From assembly GCA_033977485.1 (NCBI GenBank), contig CM066997.1:72324634-72388633 (forward strand): DNA of 64,000 bases, in the 5' to 3' direction. A model generated the notes under the pieces. That model was not told the origin of the DNA. It did no database searches and worked only from the letters and a program-made list of their open reading frames with translations. Below are positions 1 through 10,043 of this stretch, piece by piece (position 1 is the first letter of the stretch; every line of letters starts with the position of its first letter). The translations under genes were made by a program, and so were the position numbers. This stretch comes from Hydrangea macrophylla (taxonomy: Eukaryota; Streptophyta; Magnoliopsida; Cornales; Hydrangeaceae).

Positions 1-129
1 GACAACTCATAATCAATCCCAAAATGACGGGAGTTTGCCGTTTCTCGGCCACTTTCAGGCTGCGGTGCCTTTGATTCTTCTCATCTGGGGGACTTTTTTC
101 AATTCTTGAATGGATTTTTACCAAGATTC

Positions 130-333
130 AAATCTCCAGAGGTCCTCTAGACCAAGAAACCCTACATTCTGGAGGCAACCCTGGATACACGATTCTGATT
201 CTGAGAGAAACCCTACATTCTGGAGGCAACCCACGATTCTGAGAGAAACCCTACATTCTGAGAGCAACCCACGGATACACGATTCTTGGCATAAACCTTG
301 TATTCTGGAGGCGACCCACGATTCTGATTCTTT
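130..333 (-). repeat. Second copy of the 'ctacattctggaggcaaccc' repeat block (unit A)
   Basis: Same repeat pieces as 14586-15115, and equal to 15545-15748 in unit B. It lies directly upstream (plus strand) of the exon-like segment at 344-505. Confidence 0.75.
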
Positions 334-343
334 TCTTCCACAG

Positions 344-505
344 GTGGCTCAAGTTAGGCAGCTTCAATCACAGTTGGAGCGGATGAATGCAGGCCCTTCT
401 GGTGGGGCTGGTGGGTCTAGGCGAAGGCGCCAAATTGAAGATGATGATAGCTCTACGGCCTCAGATATGCCTGCTCGGTACCCACGGGCTACTCGTCGTC
501 GCTGA
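344..505 (+). pseudogene. Exon-like remnant of an antisense gene in the Tat-1 3' UTR (unit A)
   Basis: On the strand opposite to gag-pol, a pyrimidine tract ending in cag (331-343) resembles a splice acceptor. It is followed by 53 codons and a stop at 503-505. The peptide starts with a heptad-like VRQLQSQLERM, then a Gly-rich stretch, an SRRRRQ basic patch, a DDDSS acidic patch and an Arg-rich end. That composition looks like a real nuclear-protein tail, not a random ORF. Tat elements are known to carry antisense ORFs, some with plant mobile domains, but no such domain is visible here and the rest of the gene seems replaced by tandem repeats. Origin is inference. Confidence 0.35.
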
Positions 506-1010
506 TGATGATCATATGCACCCATGACTATCTTTCTGTTTTTCTTGCTTTCTGTGCTGAGACTGATGTTGATGTATTCTGTCTGAGACTTGATGGGCTT
601 GTACTCTTGACTTTGCTTGATGCTGCTTTATGCTATCCTTCTGTTTCGCTTTGCATCCCTTGTCACGAGACTGATTTGATTGACACTTTGCACACTGACA
701 CACAGGACTCGATTTTACAGGGAAAGGAAATTTCTGACGATTCCTCTTTCTCGACAATGTCTTTTGACTTGGATATTTGAATTTTCTAAGGATTTGCATG
801 TTTTGAAAATGAGATTTTATCTTGTAGCAGGATATTGTGTTGGCTTTGCATGTAATCTTGAAGCTTTTGAAAATTTTCCACATAATGTTTCAGTCTTGAC
901 ATTAGATTCACATCTTTAGATTGCTAAAAAACTTTTCAACTTAATATCAAGAATTACCAGATTTTTCACTTAGGTGCTTTCTGATAGCCAAGTGATCCAG
1001 AGAGGACAGG
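506..1010. other. Tat-1 3' UTR segment without recognised features (also 15921-16425)
   Basis: About 500 bp between the exon-like segment and the hairpin cluster. ORFs of 79-123 codons occur on both strands but overlap each other and show no domain, no repeat and no codon bias that I can see. I find no gene here. Confidence 0.5.
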
Positions 1011-1017
1011 TAGCGAG

Positions 1018-1145
1018 GTATGGGCAAACGACAGTTTGCCCCTAGTTGACAGAGATAAATGGAAGTTTGGGCAAACGCAGTTTGCCCCTAGTGTGGCAGT
1101 GATATCTTGAGGCTTTGGGCAAACTTGAAAGTTTGCCCCTAGTTT
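1018..1145 (-). repeat. Three GGGCAAAC/GTTTGCCC hairpins in the Tat-1 3' UTR (unit A)
   Basis: Perfect inverted repeats at 1022-1041 (8-bp arms, 4-nt loop), 1069-1087 (8-bp arms, 3-nt loop) and 1117-1138 (10-bp arms, 2-nt loop). Each is preceded on the element strand by CTA, so the 5' arm reads CTAGGGGCAAAC, close to the true polypurine tract (AGAGGGGCAAAC). Tat-2 has four counterparts at 46965-47168. Confidence 0.75.
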
Positions 1146-1178
1146 GCAAGGTTCAGGGATCGAGAGCCAGGAAAGCTC

Positions 1179-1323
1179 GCCTACTTATCCCCAAGTGGGA
1201 ATCAGATCCAAAGTAGTTCGGCCAGGTCTTGAAAGAAAGTATGGTTGAGGGTTTCAGGAGCAGTGACCGAACCGAGCAGGTTGCCTACATATCCCCAAGT
1301 GGGAATCAGGTCAAGTGTAGTTC
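1179..1323 (-). repeat. Two ACGTAGGC-type stem-loop modules after the Tat-1 stop codon (unit A; also 16594-16738)
   Basis: Modules at 1282-1323 and 1179-1219. On the minus strand each reads GAACTAC, a spacer, TGATTCCCACTTGGGGATA, then TGTAGGCAACC (first) or AGTAGGCGAGC (second). The first is followed by CGGTTCGGTC, also found in Tat-2. The inner arms ATTCCC and GGGGAT pair around an ACTT loop. Confidence 0.65.
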
Positions 1324-1372
1324 CTCAAATGCTGGAGGTTTTGAAAGAACAGGTTTTGAAAGAAAAAGGCTT

Positions 1373-4300
1373 TTAAGCATAGTATCTCTTGAGACGGTCA
1401 ATGTTGATTGGCTGATTGAACTCAACTCCATCTAGATCCATCAGGTATGCCGCTCCTCCAGAGAGAAGCTTCTTGATGACGAATGGGCCAACCCAATTTG
1501 GCTTGAATTTCCCTCTAGGATCGAAAACGGGTGCTTTTAAGGCTTTAAGCACAAGGTCGCCTTCCTCAAGTTTTCTTGGACGGACCTTCTTGTTGAATGC
1601 TCGAGCTATTCTTCTCTGATACACATGCACATGATCAATTGCGGCCAACCTTTTCTCATCAAGTAACATTAGCTCCTCATATCTATCTCTTAGCCAATCA
1701 AATTCTGGAATCTCGGATTCTGCCACAACTCTCAAAGATGGTAGTTCTATTTCAACTGGGAGTATTGCTTCCATTCCGTAAGCCAATGAATAAGGAGTGG
1801 CTCCTGTAGATGTTCGGATAGATGTTCTGTATCCCCACAGTGCATACGGTAACTTCTCATGCCAATCTCGGTATGTATCAGTCATCTTTCTTAGGATCGT
1901 CTTCAAATTCTTATTAGCTGCTTCAACTGCCCCATTTGTTTGTGGCCTATACGGCGCTGACATGTGGTGCATGATCTTGTATTCTTCTAGTAGATCCAAA
2001 ACCTCTTTCTGGAAGTGACTGCCATGATCGGATATCAACTCATGAGGGACCCCGTATCGGCAGATTATATTTCTCTTGATAAATCTGGCCACATCTTTAG
2101 CCTTCAATGTCGCATAAGACTCTGCTTCCACCCATTTTGTGAAATAATCAATTGCTACCAGGATGTATTGATGCCCATTAGACGCCTTCGGGGTTACTTC
2201 TCCAATAACATCTATTCCCCAAACTGAGAATGGCCAAGGGGTAGTCATGTTGTATAGCAGTGACGGCGGCACATGCTTCATATTGGCATGGATCTGACAT
2301 TTGTGACATTTTCTGACATATTCATAGCAGTCCTTGTCCATAGTAGTCCAATAATATCCTTGTCGGATGATCTTCTTAGCTAACATGTGTCCACTCATAT
2401 GAGGACCACACACCCCTTCGTGAATTTGCTCCATCATCTTTCTCGCACTGTTTCCATACAGACATGTCAAGTTGAATCCATTGTGAGATCTCTTCAATAG
2501 ATTTCCGCCACAAATCATGAATTGAGCCGAGAATCTTCTTATGGCTCTCTTGTCTTTCTCAGAGGCGCCTTCCGGATATTCCCCATTTTCAATGAAGTTC
2601 CACACGTCGGTGTACCACGGAAGTTCTTCTGCTTCTTCTATTTCCCCAATCATCTCATAAGACGGCTTTTCCCTTTGTTCAATCATCAAAGGAGTTAGCT
2701 TTATCCCCACAGGAATCTCAATCATTGACGCTAAAGTAGCCAAAGAGTCTGCTAGCTGATTTTCTTCTCGAGGCAGGTAGAAGAACGTGATATGCAAGAA
2801 ACGAGTTCGTAAAGAATCAAGATACTCATGATAGGGTTTTAACTTCTCTTCCTTGACTTTCCAATCTCCTCGAACTTGGGATATGATCAAATTGGAATCC
2901 CCGAATACATCAAGTTTCCTTACCTCCAAAGTCAATGCGGCTTCTAGCCCCAAGATACAAGCTTCATACTCAGCAGTGTTGTTGGTGGAGGTGTACTTCA
3001 GCTTAATAGAGAATGGGGTATGTGCTCCTTCAGGGGATACAAGGATGATTCCTACTCCATATCCTTTTTGGTTTGCAGCTCCATCAAAGTACATTTTCCA
3101 CACATCTTCTTTTAATTCCATCAATCCTTCGTCAGGGAACATGAACTCTCCTTCGTTTTCCAGATTTATCGGATGTTCTGCTAAATGTTCTGCGACAGCC
3201 CTTCCTTTAACAGATTTACTCGTAGCATGTATCAAGTCAAACTCAGATAGCATCAATGTCCATCGGGAGATTCTTCCGGTCAATGCTGGTTTTTCAAATA
3301 GGTACTTCAAAGGATCCATTCGGGAGATTAAAACAACAGGGAAGGCCAACATATAATGCCTCAGACGACGAGTGGCCCAAACCAAAGCCCAACATGTCTT
3401 TTCTAACGGAGAATACTTCAATTCGTATCCAGTCATCCTTTTACTTAAGTAGTAAATGGCTTTCTCTGTACGCCCTTCATCTCCTTCTTGGGCTAACATG
3501 CATCCCATAGCATTCTCTGACACGGATAAGTACAACAGCAAAGGCTTCCCTGACTTTGGGGGTGAAAGAACCGGTGGGTTTGATAAATAAGCCTTGATCT
3601 TGTCAAAAGCTTCTTGACATTGATTGTCCCATTCGAATTTCTTCCCTTTTCTCAACAAGCTGAAAAGCGGATCGCAAGTAGCAGTGAGCTTAGATATGAA
3701 GCGGCTGATGAATTGGATTCTTCCCAGAAATCCTCTTACTTCCTTTTCATTTGTCGGAGGCGGCATATCCATAATAGCCTTGATCTTTGTGGGGTCAACC
3801 TCAATTCCTCTCTGTGTGATGAGAAATCCTAGCAGCTTTCCAGTGGTAACTCCAAAAGTACACTTCTGTGGATTCAATCTCATTCTGTATTTCCTTAATC
3901 TTTCAGAGAACTTGGCGAGTGCTGTTAAATGCCCACTTCTTTCTTTGGACTTAACAATCATATCATCCACATAAACTTCTACCTCTTTATGGATCATGTC
4001 ATGTAACAAAGTAGTAGCAGCTCTCTGATAGGTTGCGCCAGCATTCTTTAACCCAAATGGCATCACTCGGTAGCAATACGTCCCCCAGTGAGTTGTGAAT
4101 GTAGTCTTTTCTCTGTCTTCGGGTGCCATTAAAATCTGATTGTACCCTGAGAAACCATCCATGAATGATAACAACTCATGCCCCGCGGTGCTATCTACCA
4201 GAACATCTATGTGTGGAAGCGGAAAATCATCCTTAGGACTAGCCTTGTTTAGATCTCTGAAGTCAACACATACACGGATCCTTCCATCCTTCTTTGGCAC

Positions 4301-7300
4301 AGGAACTATATTGGCTATCCATTCCGGATATTGGGTTACCATCAGGAATCCAGCTTTCAATTGTTTCTCAACTTCTTCTTTGATCTTCAAAGTCCATTCG
4401 GGTCTCATGCGTCTCAACTTTTGCTTAACAGGTTTTGAATTTGGAAAGAGAGGGATGTGGTGTTGGACAATCTCTGGATCGATGCCTGGCATATCTTGGT
4501 AGGACCAAGCGAAAACATCTTTAAATTCTTTTAATAAGTTGATTAGTTCATTGCTTTCTTGTGAAGTGAGCGTGGTGCCAATATGAACATTTTGTGGATT
4601 ATCTTCATTATCCAAGTTTATTAGCAAAGTTTCTTCAATAATCTTGCATGCAGATTCATTTTCATTTTCAATTAATCTTTGCAAATCCTCAGAAATTTCA
4701 AAATCAAGATCATCAGACACAGAAGAGTAAGCAAAATCCTCGTTCATTTCAGTAACATTTTTGGGTACATCAAAAGCAAAAGCAGACTCAACATCATGGC
4801 TCATATTGGCCTTTACAGACTTCCGGGGAAATGGGGGAGGGGATTTGTTGACTTCCGATTCTATCACCCAATTGTTCAGAGCTCCCTCTATTGGCTTGAT
4901 TTCTTTCACATTTCCCAGTGCTTCTTCGGCATCCATCAGCATGTTCAGCTCTTCATCCATTAGCATGTTCAAATCATCACTTGTCATCAGCTCAGCCCAG
5001 TCCTTCCTTTCTTTCTTGATAGGCGGAGTATACAAAAATGGATCCTCATAGTCGGAGAACTCATGTTTGAAGAAAATCTCAAATCCAGGCTTAATGTTCT
5101 TGGTAGCCGGATCATACCATGGTTCAGGGAACTCACAGAAGGGAAAGTCATCGCCTTCTTTCACGAAGTATCCATTCAGGATTCTTGGCCCAGAAACAAC
5201 CATCGGCCCTTTTCCTTTTGTCATCTTCTTCTTATCTTCTTCAGTCAATTGATACCTAAGCCCAGATTTATCTTTCTGTTCGTGGAAGTTCGGTGGTTCA
5301 GTTATTCCTTGTTGACGACGACCTAGTCCCATTCCAGGAAAATAGTTCATCTTCCGCACCATATGAGCCACTTTAGGATTGGCATACTGGTCAAAGTACA
5401 ATGGCATGACTTCAGGGATCCAATTCTGTCCCACTTCTTCTTGTAGATCTTTGGCAACCGGGTTTCCCTTCTCGAACATCTTTCTATATTCGCGTCCGGT
5501 GATGAACGGCTTCTTTTTCTTGATCGGAGTGATTTCTTCGCCCCAGACAGATGCATCAGGAAGTTTCTTCTCATAGCTGAGTCGATCCCAAACGGATTTC
5601 TTTTTCTTAGCTCCTTCATTTATCATTCCCACAAAGTTGAATCCTCCTAATTCATTTTCTTCTTCCGGTGTTTGGACTTCTAGCACAGGACCATGGCTTG
5701 TCCCTTCTTCTTTGATCCAGCTATCCCCAAAGATTGTTACCACATCCTCTTTCCAGATGAACTTGACTTTCTGGTGGAGAGTGGAGGCGACTGCATCATT
5801 CACATGTAACCACGGACGTCCCAATAGCAGATTAAAGCTAGCCGGAATATCAATCACTTGGAAATCAGCTTCTTTGTTTAATGGCCCGACTTCAATTTTC
5901 AACTTAATCATTCCCACAATGGCCCTTTTGGTGTTATCATAGGCCCTCACAGTTTGTGTTGATGGCAAGAGTTCTGAAATAGACAACCCCATTCTGAGAG
6001 CTGTTTGGAGAGGACATACATTCAAGGCTGACCCATTATCTACCAAGCAGACCGGTACTCTATTCCCCAGGCAATGTACAGTGATGTAGAGAGCTCTGTT
6101 GTGGTGTGCCCCTTCCGGCGGTAAATCTTCATCTGTGAATGTGATTACAGGCTTACAAGGCTTTGAAGAGATCATGTTTACTAGATCTTCGGGAGTAGTA
6201 TTGACAGAAACATCCAAACGATTGAGAGTATCGAGCATGGCCTGCCTGTGTTTGTGAGAGGTCATAAGTAATCCCCATACTGAGATCCAAGCTTGTGTTT
6301 TCTTCAATTGCTTTAGGATTTCATCTTCTTCTTCGCTCACGGCTCCTTTACCAGCCTCTTTTGCTTTGACGACTTCTTTCTCATTCCATGTTTCTTTTCC
6401 ACGATTTTCTAACTCATGAGGCTTGAAATGACGTCCGGAACGGGTCAAGTGGTTTGCTTCATTGGTGATCCAGATAGACTCAAGTTCTTTGGCTAACTTT
6501 TCGGTGCCAACAGTGATTTTCCAAACAGAATCATCGGGGATTATGGTATTATTAACGGAATCATCCTCATCATCATACCACCAATTTTCTTCTTCTTCCA
6601 TCATTGCAATAAGATCGTCATCTTTGATTTCAAGGTTCTCGACAGGCTTTAGCAATTCTTCTATCGGCTCAGTGCTTTGTTTCTCGGTGACTGCTTCTAT
6701 GGGCTTTTCTTCCTCATACCAGATCGAGTCGTCGGTGATGGCATTGGGATCCCACCATTCAATTGTAAGATTTCCGTTGGCTATTTCTTCTTCAAAAGCC
6801 AGTGCTTCTTCGACCCATTCTTTCTCTTCCATATTCCTCAAGATGCAAATTGCAGCGTCTTCCGGAAGTTGAACATCCATAGCTGGTTGATTCGAGGATG
6901 TGATGTAGATCTTTGGGTTATAAATCTGAGATCCTTCTTCTACAAAGTTAACATTTGGCATGTTCCCCTTATGATTAGGGAGAGGATTCTTCTGAACATT
7001 TGGCTGAGAGGGAGGAGGGGAGATGACCCCTTTTTCAATCAAGTCTTCAATTTCATGGCGAAGTCTCCAGCATCTATCTGTGCTATGTCCACGGCCTTGA
7101 TGAAAGTCACAAAAGAACTCTGTTTTGAAACCCGGTGGAAGTGGATTTGGCTCTGGTTTAGGTTCCAATTTCTGCAAGTACCCTTTTTCTATCATTCTTT
7201 CAAGTGCGGTGCTTAGTGGCATCCCCAAGTCGGAAAATTCTCTTTTCTCTCTCGACTGTTTCTGATTTTGACTTCCTCTTGCATTAGCCATACTTCGACG

Positions 7301-8224
7301 CTCTTTCTGAAAAGGCTGAGGAGATAGTGTGTTGACGTCAGCAGACTGATGATAGACTGGCCTTTCTGTCTTTCTGTATCGATTGCTCGTGCTTTCTTTC
7401 TTGATCTTTCCATCTCTAATGGCATCTTCTATCAAAGTTCCCACATCAAACAGCTGTTCGAAACTCACAATGGACTGAAATTCTAGCCTTTCCAAGTATT
7501 CGGGCTGTAGATTCTTGATGATCATTCGGACCTGATCTTTTTCCGCTGGCCTGCTAGTCATTTGAGCAGCTTTAGCTCTCCAACGAGTAAGGAAACCTGC
7601 GAAGGATTCCCTGTACTCTTGTCGGGTGGTTTCTAGATCTCTTGCAGTTACATCAAACAACTGGTTATATGAATATTGAGCCACGAAAGCTTTGGCCAAT
7701 GCCTCCCAATCTCTGGTTATGGCTGGTTCCAACGTCAAGTACCATGAAAGTGCTGCTCCACTCAAAACTCTTGGAAACAATAGAGCGAAGAGGTCAGATC
7801 CAATGCCCATGGGCTGCAAAGTTCCTACATAAAGCCTCAGATAGCTCTTTGGATTTCCGGTTCCATTGAAAAATTCAATATGCGGCATCTTAAACTTCTC
7901 TGGGAGTTTGGCTTTTGGAGCGTCACACAACCCTTCAACATCGAACAAATACTCATCCACCCCTTTGCTCTTTCTGATCACACTCTCTAGTTTGTCGATC
8001 TTGGCCAACTTGTCCTGAATTTCCTGATCTAGCTGAACCTTTGGTTGAACTGTCTCCCCAAAATCTTCTTCTTCATGATGCTCTGGAGGTGGTGGTGGTG
8101 GATTAGTTAGCTGCTCAATCATTCTCATCATAGTGGCAAGTTGTTCTCGATTCTGCTCCCTGCTCTGATCCAAGGCAGCTTGCATTGCGGCCAATCTGGC
8201 TTCCATATCCGCTTCGTATGTCAT
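1373..8224 (-). CDS. Tat gag-pro-RT-RNaseH-aRNaseH-integrase polyprotein (unit A)
   Basis: A single uninterrupted frame encodes the whole replication machinery. Counting from the ATG at 8224: Gag capsid-like region ~110-290; a zinc-knuckle variant CDFHQGRGHSTDRC from residue 372 (C-X2-H-X4-H-X4-C); a Glu/Asp-rich linker; aspartic protease with DNGSA, Asp 729; a G-patch-like motif (FPGMGLG) near 960; reverse transcriptase with VDFRDLN (~1320) and YVDD at 1418; a first RNase H (~1560-1680) that reads LYLSVSE where the first catalytic Asp is expected; a second archaeal-type RNase H with Asp 1714 (FDGAAN), AEYEA, GDSNL and ENQLADSLA; integrase HMSGH/CHKC zinc finger from 1942, catalytic D2005, D2066, E2101, and a GPF end module. 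No chromodomain is seen. The frame is open from 8335, but upstream of 8224 there is only a TTG at 8278, so I chose the first ATG. 2283 codons is normal for Tat. Confidence 0.93.
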   Translation of the reverse strand: MTYEADMEARLAAMQAALDQSREQNREQLATMMRMIEQLTNPPPPPPEHHEEEDFGETVQPKVQLDQEIQDKLAKIDKLESVIRKSKGVDEYLFDVEGLCDAPKAKLPEKFKMPHIEFFNGTGNPKSYLRLYVGTLQPMGIGSDLFALLFPRVLSGAALSWYLTLEPAITRDWEALAKAFVAQYSYNQLFDVTARDLETTRQEYRESFAGFLTRWRAKAAQMTSRPAEKDQVRMIIKNLQPEYLERLEFQSIVSFEQLFDVGTLIEDAIRDGKIKKESTSNRYRKTERPVYHQSADVNTLSPQPFQKERRSMANARGSQNQKQSREKREFSDLGMPLSTALERMIEKGYLQKLEPKPEPNPLPPGFKTEFFCDFHQGRGHSTDRCWRLRHEIEDLIEKGVISPPPSQPNVQKNPLPNHKGNMPNVNFVEEGSQIYNPKIYITSSNQPAMDVQLPEDAAICILRNMEEKEWVEEALAFEEEIANGNLTIEWWDPNAITDDSIWYEEEKPIEAVTEKQSTEPIEELLKPVENLEIKDDDLIAMMEEEENWWYDDEDDSVNNTIIPDDSVWKITVGTEKLAKELESIWITNEANHLTRSGRHFKPHELENRGKETWNEKEVVKAKEAGKGAVSEEEDEILKQLKKTQAWISVWGLLMTSHKHRQAMLDTLNRLDVSVNTTPEDLVNMISSKPCKPVITFTDEDLPPEGAHHNRALYITVHCLGNRVPVCLVDNGSALNVCPLQTALRMGLSISELLPSTQTVRAYDNTKRAIVGMIKLKIEVGPLNKEADFQVIDIPASFNLLLGRPWLHVNDAVASTLHQKVKFIWKEDVVTIFGDSWIKEEGTSHGPVLEVQTPEEENELGGFNFVGMINEGAKKKKSVWDRLSYEKKLPDASVWGEEITPIKKKKPFITGREYRKMFEKGNPVAKDLQEEVGQNWIPEVMPLYFDQYANPKVAHMVRKMNYFPGMGLGRRQQGITEPPNFHEQKDKSGLRYQLTEEDKKKMTKGKGPMVVSGPRILNGYFVKEGDDFPFCEFPEPWYDPATKNIKPGFEIFFKHEFSDYEDPFLYTPPIKKERKDWAELMTSDDLNMLMDEELNMLMDAEEALGNVKEIKPIEGALNNWVIESEVNKSPPPFPRKSVKANMSHDVESAFAFDVPKNVTEMNEDFAYSSVSDDLDFEISEDLQRLIENENESACKIIEETLLINLDNEDNPQNVHIGTTLTSQESNELINLLKEFKDVFAWSYQDMPGIDPEIVQHHIPLFPNSKPVKQKLRRMRPEWTLKIKEEVEKQLKAGFLMVTQYPEWIANIVPVPKKDGRIRVCVDFRDLNKASPKDDFPLPHIDVLVDSTAGHELLSFMDGFSGYNQILMAPEDREKTTFTTHWGTYCYRVMPFGLKNAGATYQRAATTLLHDMIHKEVEVYVDDMIVKSKERSGHLTALAKFSERLRKYRMRLNPQKCTFGVTTGKLLGFLITQRGIEVDPTKIKAIMDMPPPTNEKEVRGFLGRIQFISRFISKLTATCDPLFSLLRKGKKFEWDNQCQEAFDKIKAYLSNPPVLSPPKSGKPLLLYLSVSENAMGCMLAQEGDEGRTEKAIYYLSKRMTGYELKYSPLEKTCWALVWATRRLRHYMLAFPVVLISRMDPLKYLFEKPALTGRISRWTLMLSEFDLIHATSKSVKGRAVAEHLAEHPINLENEGEFMFPDEGLMELKEDVWKMYFDGAANQKGYGVGIILVSPEGAHTPFSIKLKYTSTNNTAEYEACILGLEAALTLEVRKLDVFGDSNLIISQVRGDWKVKEEKLKPYHEYLDSLRTRFLHITFFYLPREENQLADSLATLASMIEIPVGIKLTPLMIEQREKPSYEMIGEIEEAEELPWYTDVWNFIENGEYPEGASEKDKRAIRRFSAQFMICGGNLLKRSHNGFNLTCLYGNSARKMMEQIHEGVCGPHMSGHMLAKKIIRQGYYWTTMDKDCYEYVRKCHKCQIHANMKHVPPSLLYNMTTPWPFSVWGIDVIGEVTPKASNGHQYILVAIDYFTKWVEAESYATLKAKDVARFIKRNIICRYGVPHELISDHGSHFQKEVLDLLEEYKIMHHMSAPYRPQTNGAVEAANKNLKTILRKMTDTYRDWHEKLPYALWGYRTSIRTSTGATPYSLAYGMEAILPVEIELPSLRVVAESEIPEFDWLRDRYEELMLLDEKRLAAIDHVHVYQRRIARAFNKKVRPRKLEEGDLVLKALKAPVFDPRGKFKPNWVGPFVIKKLLSGGAAYLMDLDGVEFNQPINIDRLKRYYA

Positions 8225-8335
8225 ATCTTCAACCCTAGTCGACTCGGCTGTTCCTTCTTCTAACCCTGATCTGATCAAACGGCTGTTCGGAGCTCTGACC
8301 CAGAAAGGAGTACAACTTTTTGGTCCTATCTTTTC

Positions 8336-9730
8336 TTATCTGGTTTATTTAGGGATTTTCAAATAATCAGGTATCTTTATTGCAAAAGAATTTTTCAAAG
8401 AATGATATAAGAAGGTGGATTTACAAAGATGGAAATCATAAATGGAAAATCATTTCCTTTTTCAAAAACATTTTTCTTAAAATCAAAGAAATCTTTTCAA
8501 GCTTTCAAAATTCTGAGGAAAACAAATCTTTTCTTTTGAAAGTATATTAGAGGCGTCGCACTCGTGAGTCGTATATGCAATGTTCGTGTAGTGCATGCAA
8601 ATGCAGATGAAATGCAATCTAATCTAAATGCAATGCACCTTAATCTAGCTTAGACCTAGCACATCAGCACATAAGCACATAAGATTCCTTGAGTATGCTA
8701 ATCACCCTACTAATCCAATCATTATCCAAGGATTTTGAGTTTTGAAATTCTTGATGGTTCAGGTTTGAAAATTGAAATTTTTCATGAAAATCTTTGAAAA
8801 AGATGGGGAGATTTGTAATTTTCAAAAGAATTTTTGAACCATCAATGCTTGTGGTGAGAAATCATGATTCTTAAAAATTGAGGTGGGAATTTTGAAATTC
8901 TAAGATCTGAGAGGAAGATTTTGAAATTGAATCATCATGATTTCTTGAAGACCAAAGTAAAATTTTTTTTTTTTTGAAATTCTCTAAAATCTAGGAGAAT
9001 TTGAAATTGAATCATCAAAGTGTGATCATGATTTCTGGAAATAGGAATTTTGAAATTCTCTAAAATCTAAGGAGAATTTTGGAAAGATTTTGTGAAAGTG
9101 AATCTCAAAGCAAATTTTCAAAAGGGATATTCTTGGAATTTTCAAAAGACTTGGGGTTTTTCAAAGAAGTGCTTATAGTTTCAAAAAATTTCAAAATTGT
9201 CCTCAAATAATGATTGGATGTTCGGATAAAGACCATACTATCCTAGAGGAATCCACCATACAAGGTTTGATGATGCCTTCGCATACACGTCCTCATCATC
9301 CACATAATCCCTTACGGGCAAGCGCAAGTAATTCATCACATTGTCCTAATCAAAGATGATAATCAAGATCCTAATTGAAGGGTTCTATAGAAACTATATG
9401 CAAAGGCCGGGTTTTAGTCTCATAAAGGGTCCATTAGCAAGCTCAGCGGTGTGGTTGACCGCCTCCCCGAGGGCGTGCCGTTCACACATAGGCTCTATAT
9501 ACCGCACGCGGTACAAGGCTAACGGTGACTACATGCTACCAAAACTCTTGACAAATAGAGGAAAGAGGACCCTCTATCTTCAAGGCAATGATCTCAAGCA
9601 GTCGCGGTGAAAGAACAATGCAAGTGCAAATGCAGGCAGAAACAACATGATTATTGAATTAATAACAAGGATATTCATTGGTTCAAGTCAAACCCTCGAA
9701 GAACAAGAAACCATCGGTTTCATGTTCAAA
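8336..9730 (-). other. Tat-1 5' leader between primer site and gag (unit A; same at 23751-25145)
   Basis: This is about 1.4 kb without a convincing gene. The part near gag (8340-9200) is AT-rich, with repeated 'gaaattctctaaaatctagg'-type segments (8880-9090) and a run of 12 T at about 8968. The part near the primer site (9370-9610) is GC-richer and contains local inverted repeats such as TACCGC-ac-GCGGTA at 9499-9512. A motif at 9367-9411 is shared with the unrelated-looking Tat-2 leader. The small ORF at 9356-9610 on the plus strand is on the wrong strand and I do not accept it. Confidence 0.6.
9367..9411 (-). promoter_or_regulatory. Conserved Tat leader motif, Tat-1 (also at 24782-24826)
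   Basis: On the minus strand this contains CCTTTGCATATAG, then a TTC-rich spacer, TAGAACC and TTCA. The Tat-2 leader has the same string with few changes at 43422-43463. In both elements it lies roughly 300-340 nt downstream of the primer site. A position-conserved motif in an otherwise dissimilar leader is what a packaging, dimerisation or translation signal would look like. The role is inference. Confidence 0.55.
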
Positions 9731-9748
9731 TCCCCAGCAGAGTCGCCA
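9731..9748 (-). other. Primer binding site, Tat-1 unit A
   Basis: On the minus strand this reads TGGCGACTCTGCTGGGGA, two bases after the LTR end. TGG at the start pairs with the CCA tail of a tRNA. Sites of this type are known in Tat/Ogre elements, where tRNA-Arg has been proposed as primer. I infer the tRNA species and have not matched it here. Confidence 0.85.
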
Positions 9749-10027
9749 GATTGTGGACCACTGCGAATGAGGAGGTCCTGACGCTCTCCCTCGATAGTGT
9801 CCCGGGACGGATCCCAAGGAGCACACTTCAGGGAAAACTAGGACTTCCTCACGCGATCCTAGAGACAAAGAGTCGCCACCTAATTTTTATCGGGAATTAG
9901 GAAACCCAAGTTTGACTCGCCCAAAATTGAATAAGGTTACTCGCCCTTCATTACCAGAAACAAGGTTCGGGGGTCTTGGTACGAGAGGGGAAGGAGCCCA
10001 AGCAGGACTAAAGCACCCCCTCCTCGC

Positions 10028-10043
10028 CCTACCGAATGGTAGG
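10028..10043 (-). ncRNA. Conserved LTR hairpin, Tat-1 middle LTR
   Basis: Minus strand: stem CCTACC, loop ATTC, stem GGTAGG. It is followed by a block shared with the other Tat LTRs (GGGGTGYTTTAGTC, then GGCTCCTTCC and CTCTCGTACC). It lies 276 bp from the LTR 3' end. The other Tat LTRs carry a hairpin of identical shape at the same place with different paired bases. I list it as a structural RNA element, not as an independent gene. Confidence 0.6.

Larger units (their letters stand above)
1..9751 (-). mobile_element. Tat-1 unit A: internal region of a tandem Tat retrotransposon, cut by the window edge
   Basis: This is the second internal region of the tandem Tat array. In element order (minus strand) it holds the primer site (9748-9731), an AT-rich leader, the gag-pol frame (8224-1373) and part of the 3' UTR down to base 1. 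It is joined directly to the LTR at 9752-13223, which also serves as the 3' LTR of the neighbouring unit. It matches 15416-25166 with a constant offset of 15415 bp. The only difference I found by eye in the 3' UTR is a G/A at base 466 against 15881. The last ~2.2 kb of the internal region and any further LTR lie left of the window. Confidence 0.9.

Noticed and set aside
512..883. 123-codon minus-strand ORF, with overlapping plus-strand ORFs of 91 and 79 codons
   Set aside because: They overlap on both strands in the Tat-1 3' UTR, show no domain, and are repeated only because the whole unit is repeated.
1416..7869. Many plus-strand ORFs of 60-179 codons opposite the Tat polyprotein
   Set aside because: They are shadows of the strongly biased gag-pol frame on the other strand and have no recognisable motifs.
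9356..9610. 84-codon plus-strand ORF in the Tat-1 leader
   Set aside because: It lies antisense to the leader, has no domain and no start context; the region is better explained as structured leader RNA.
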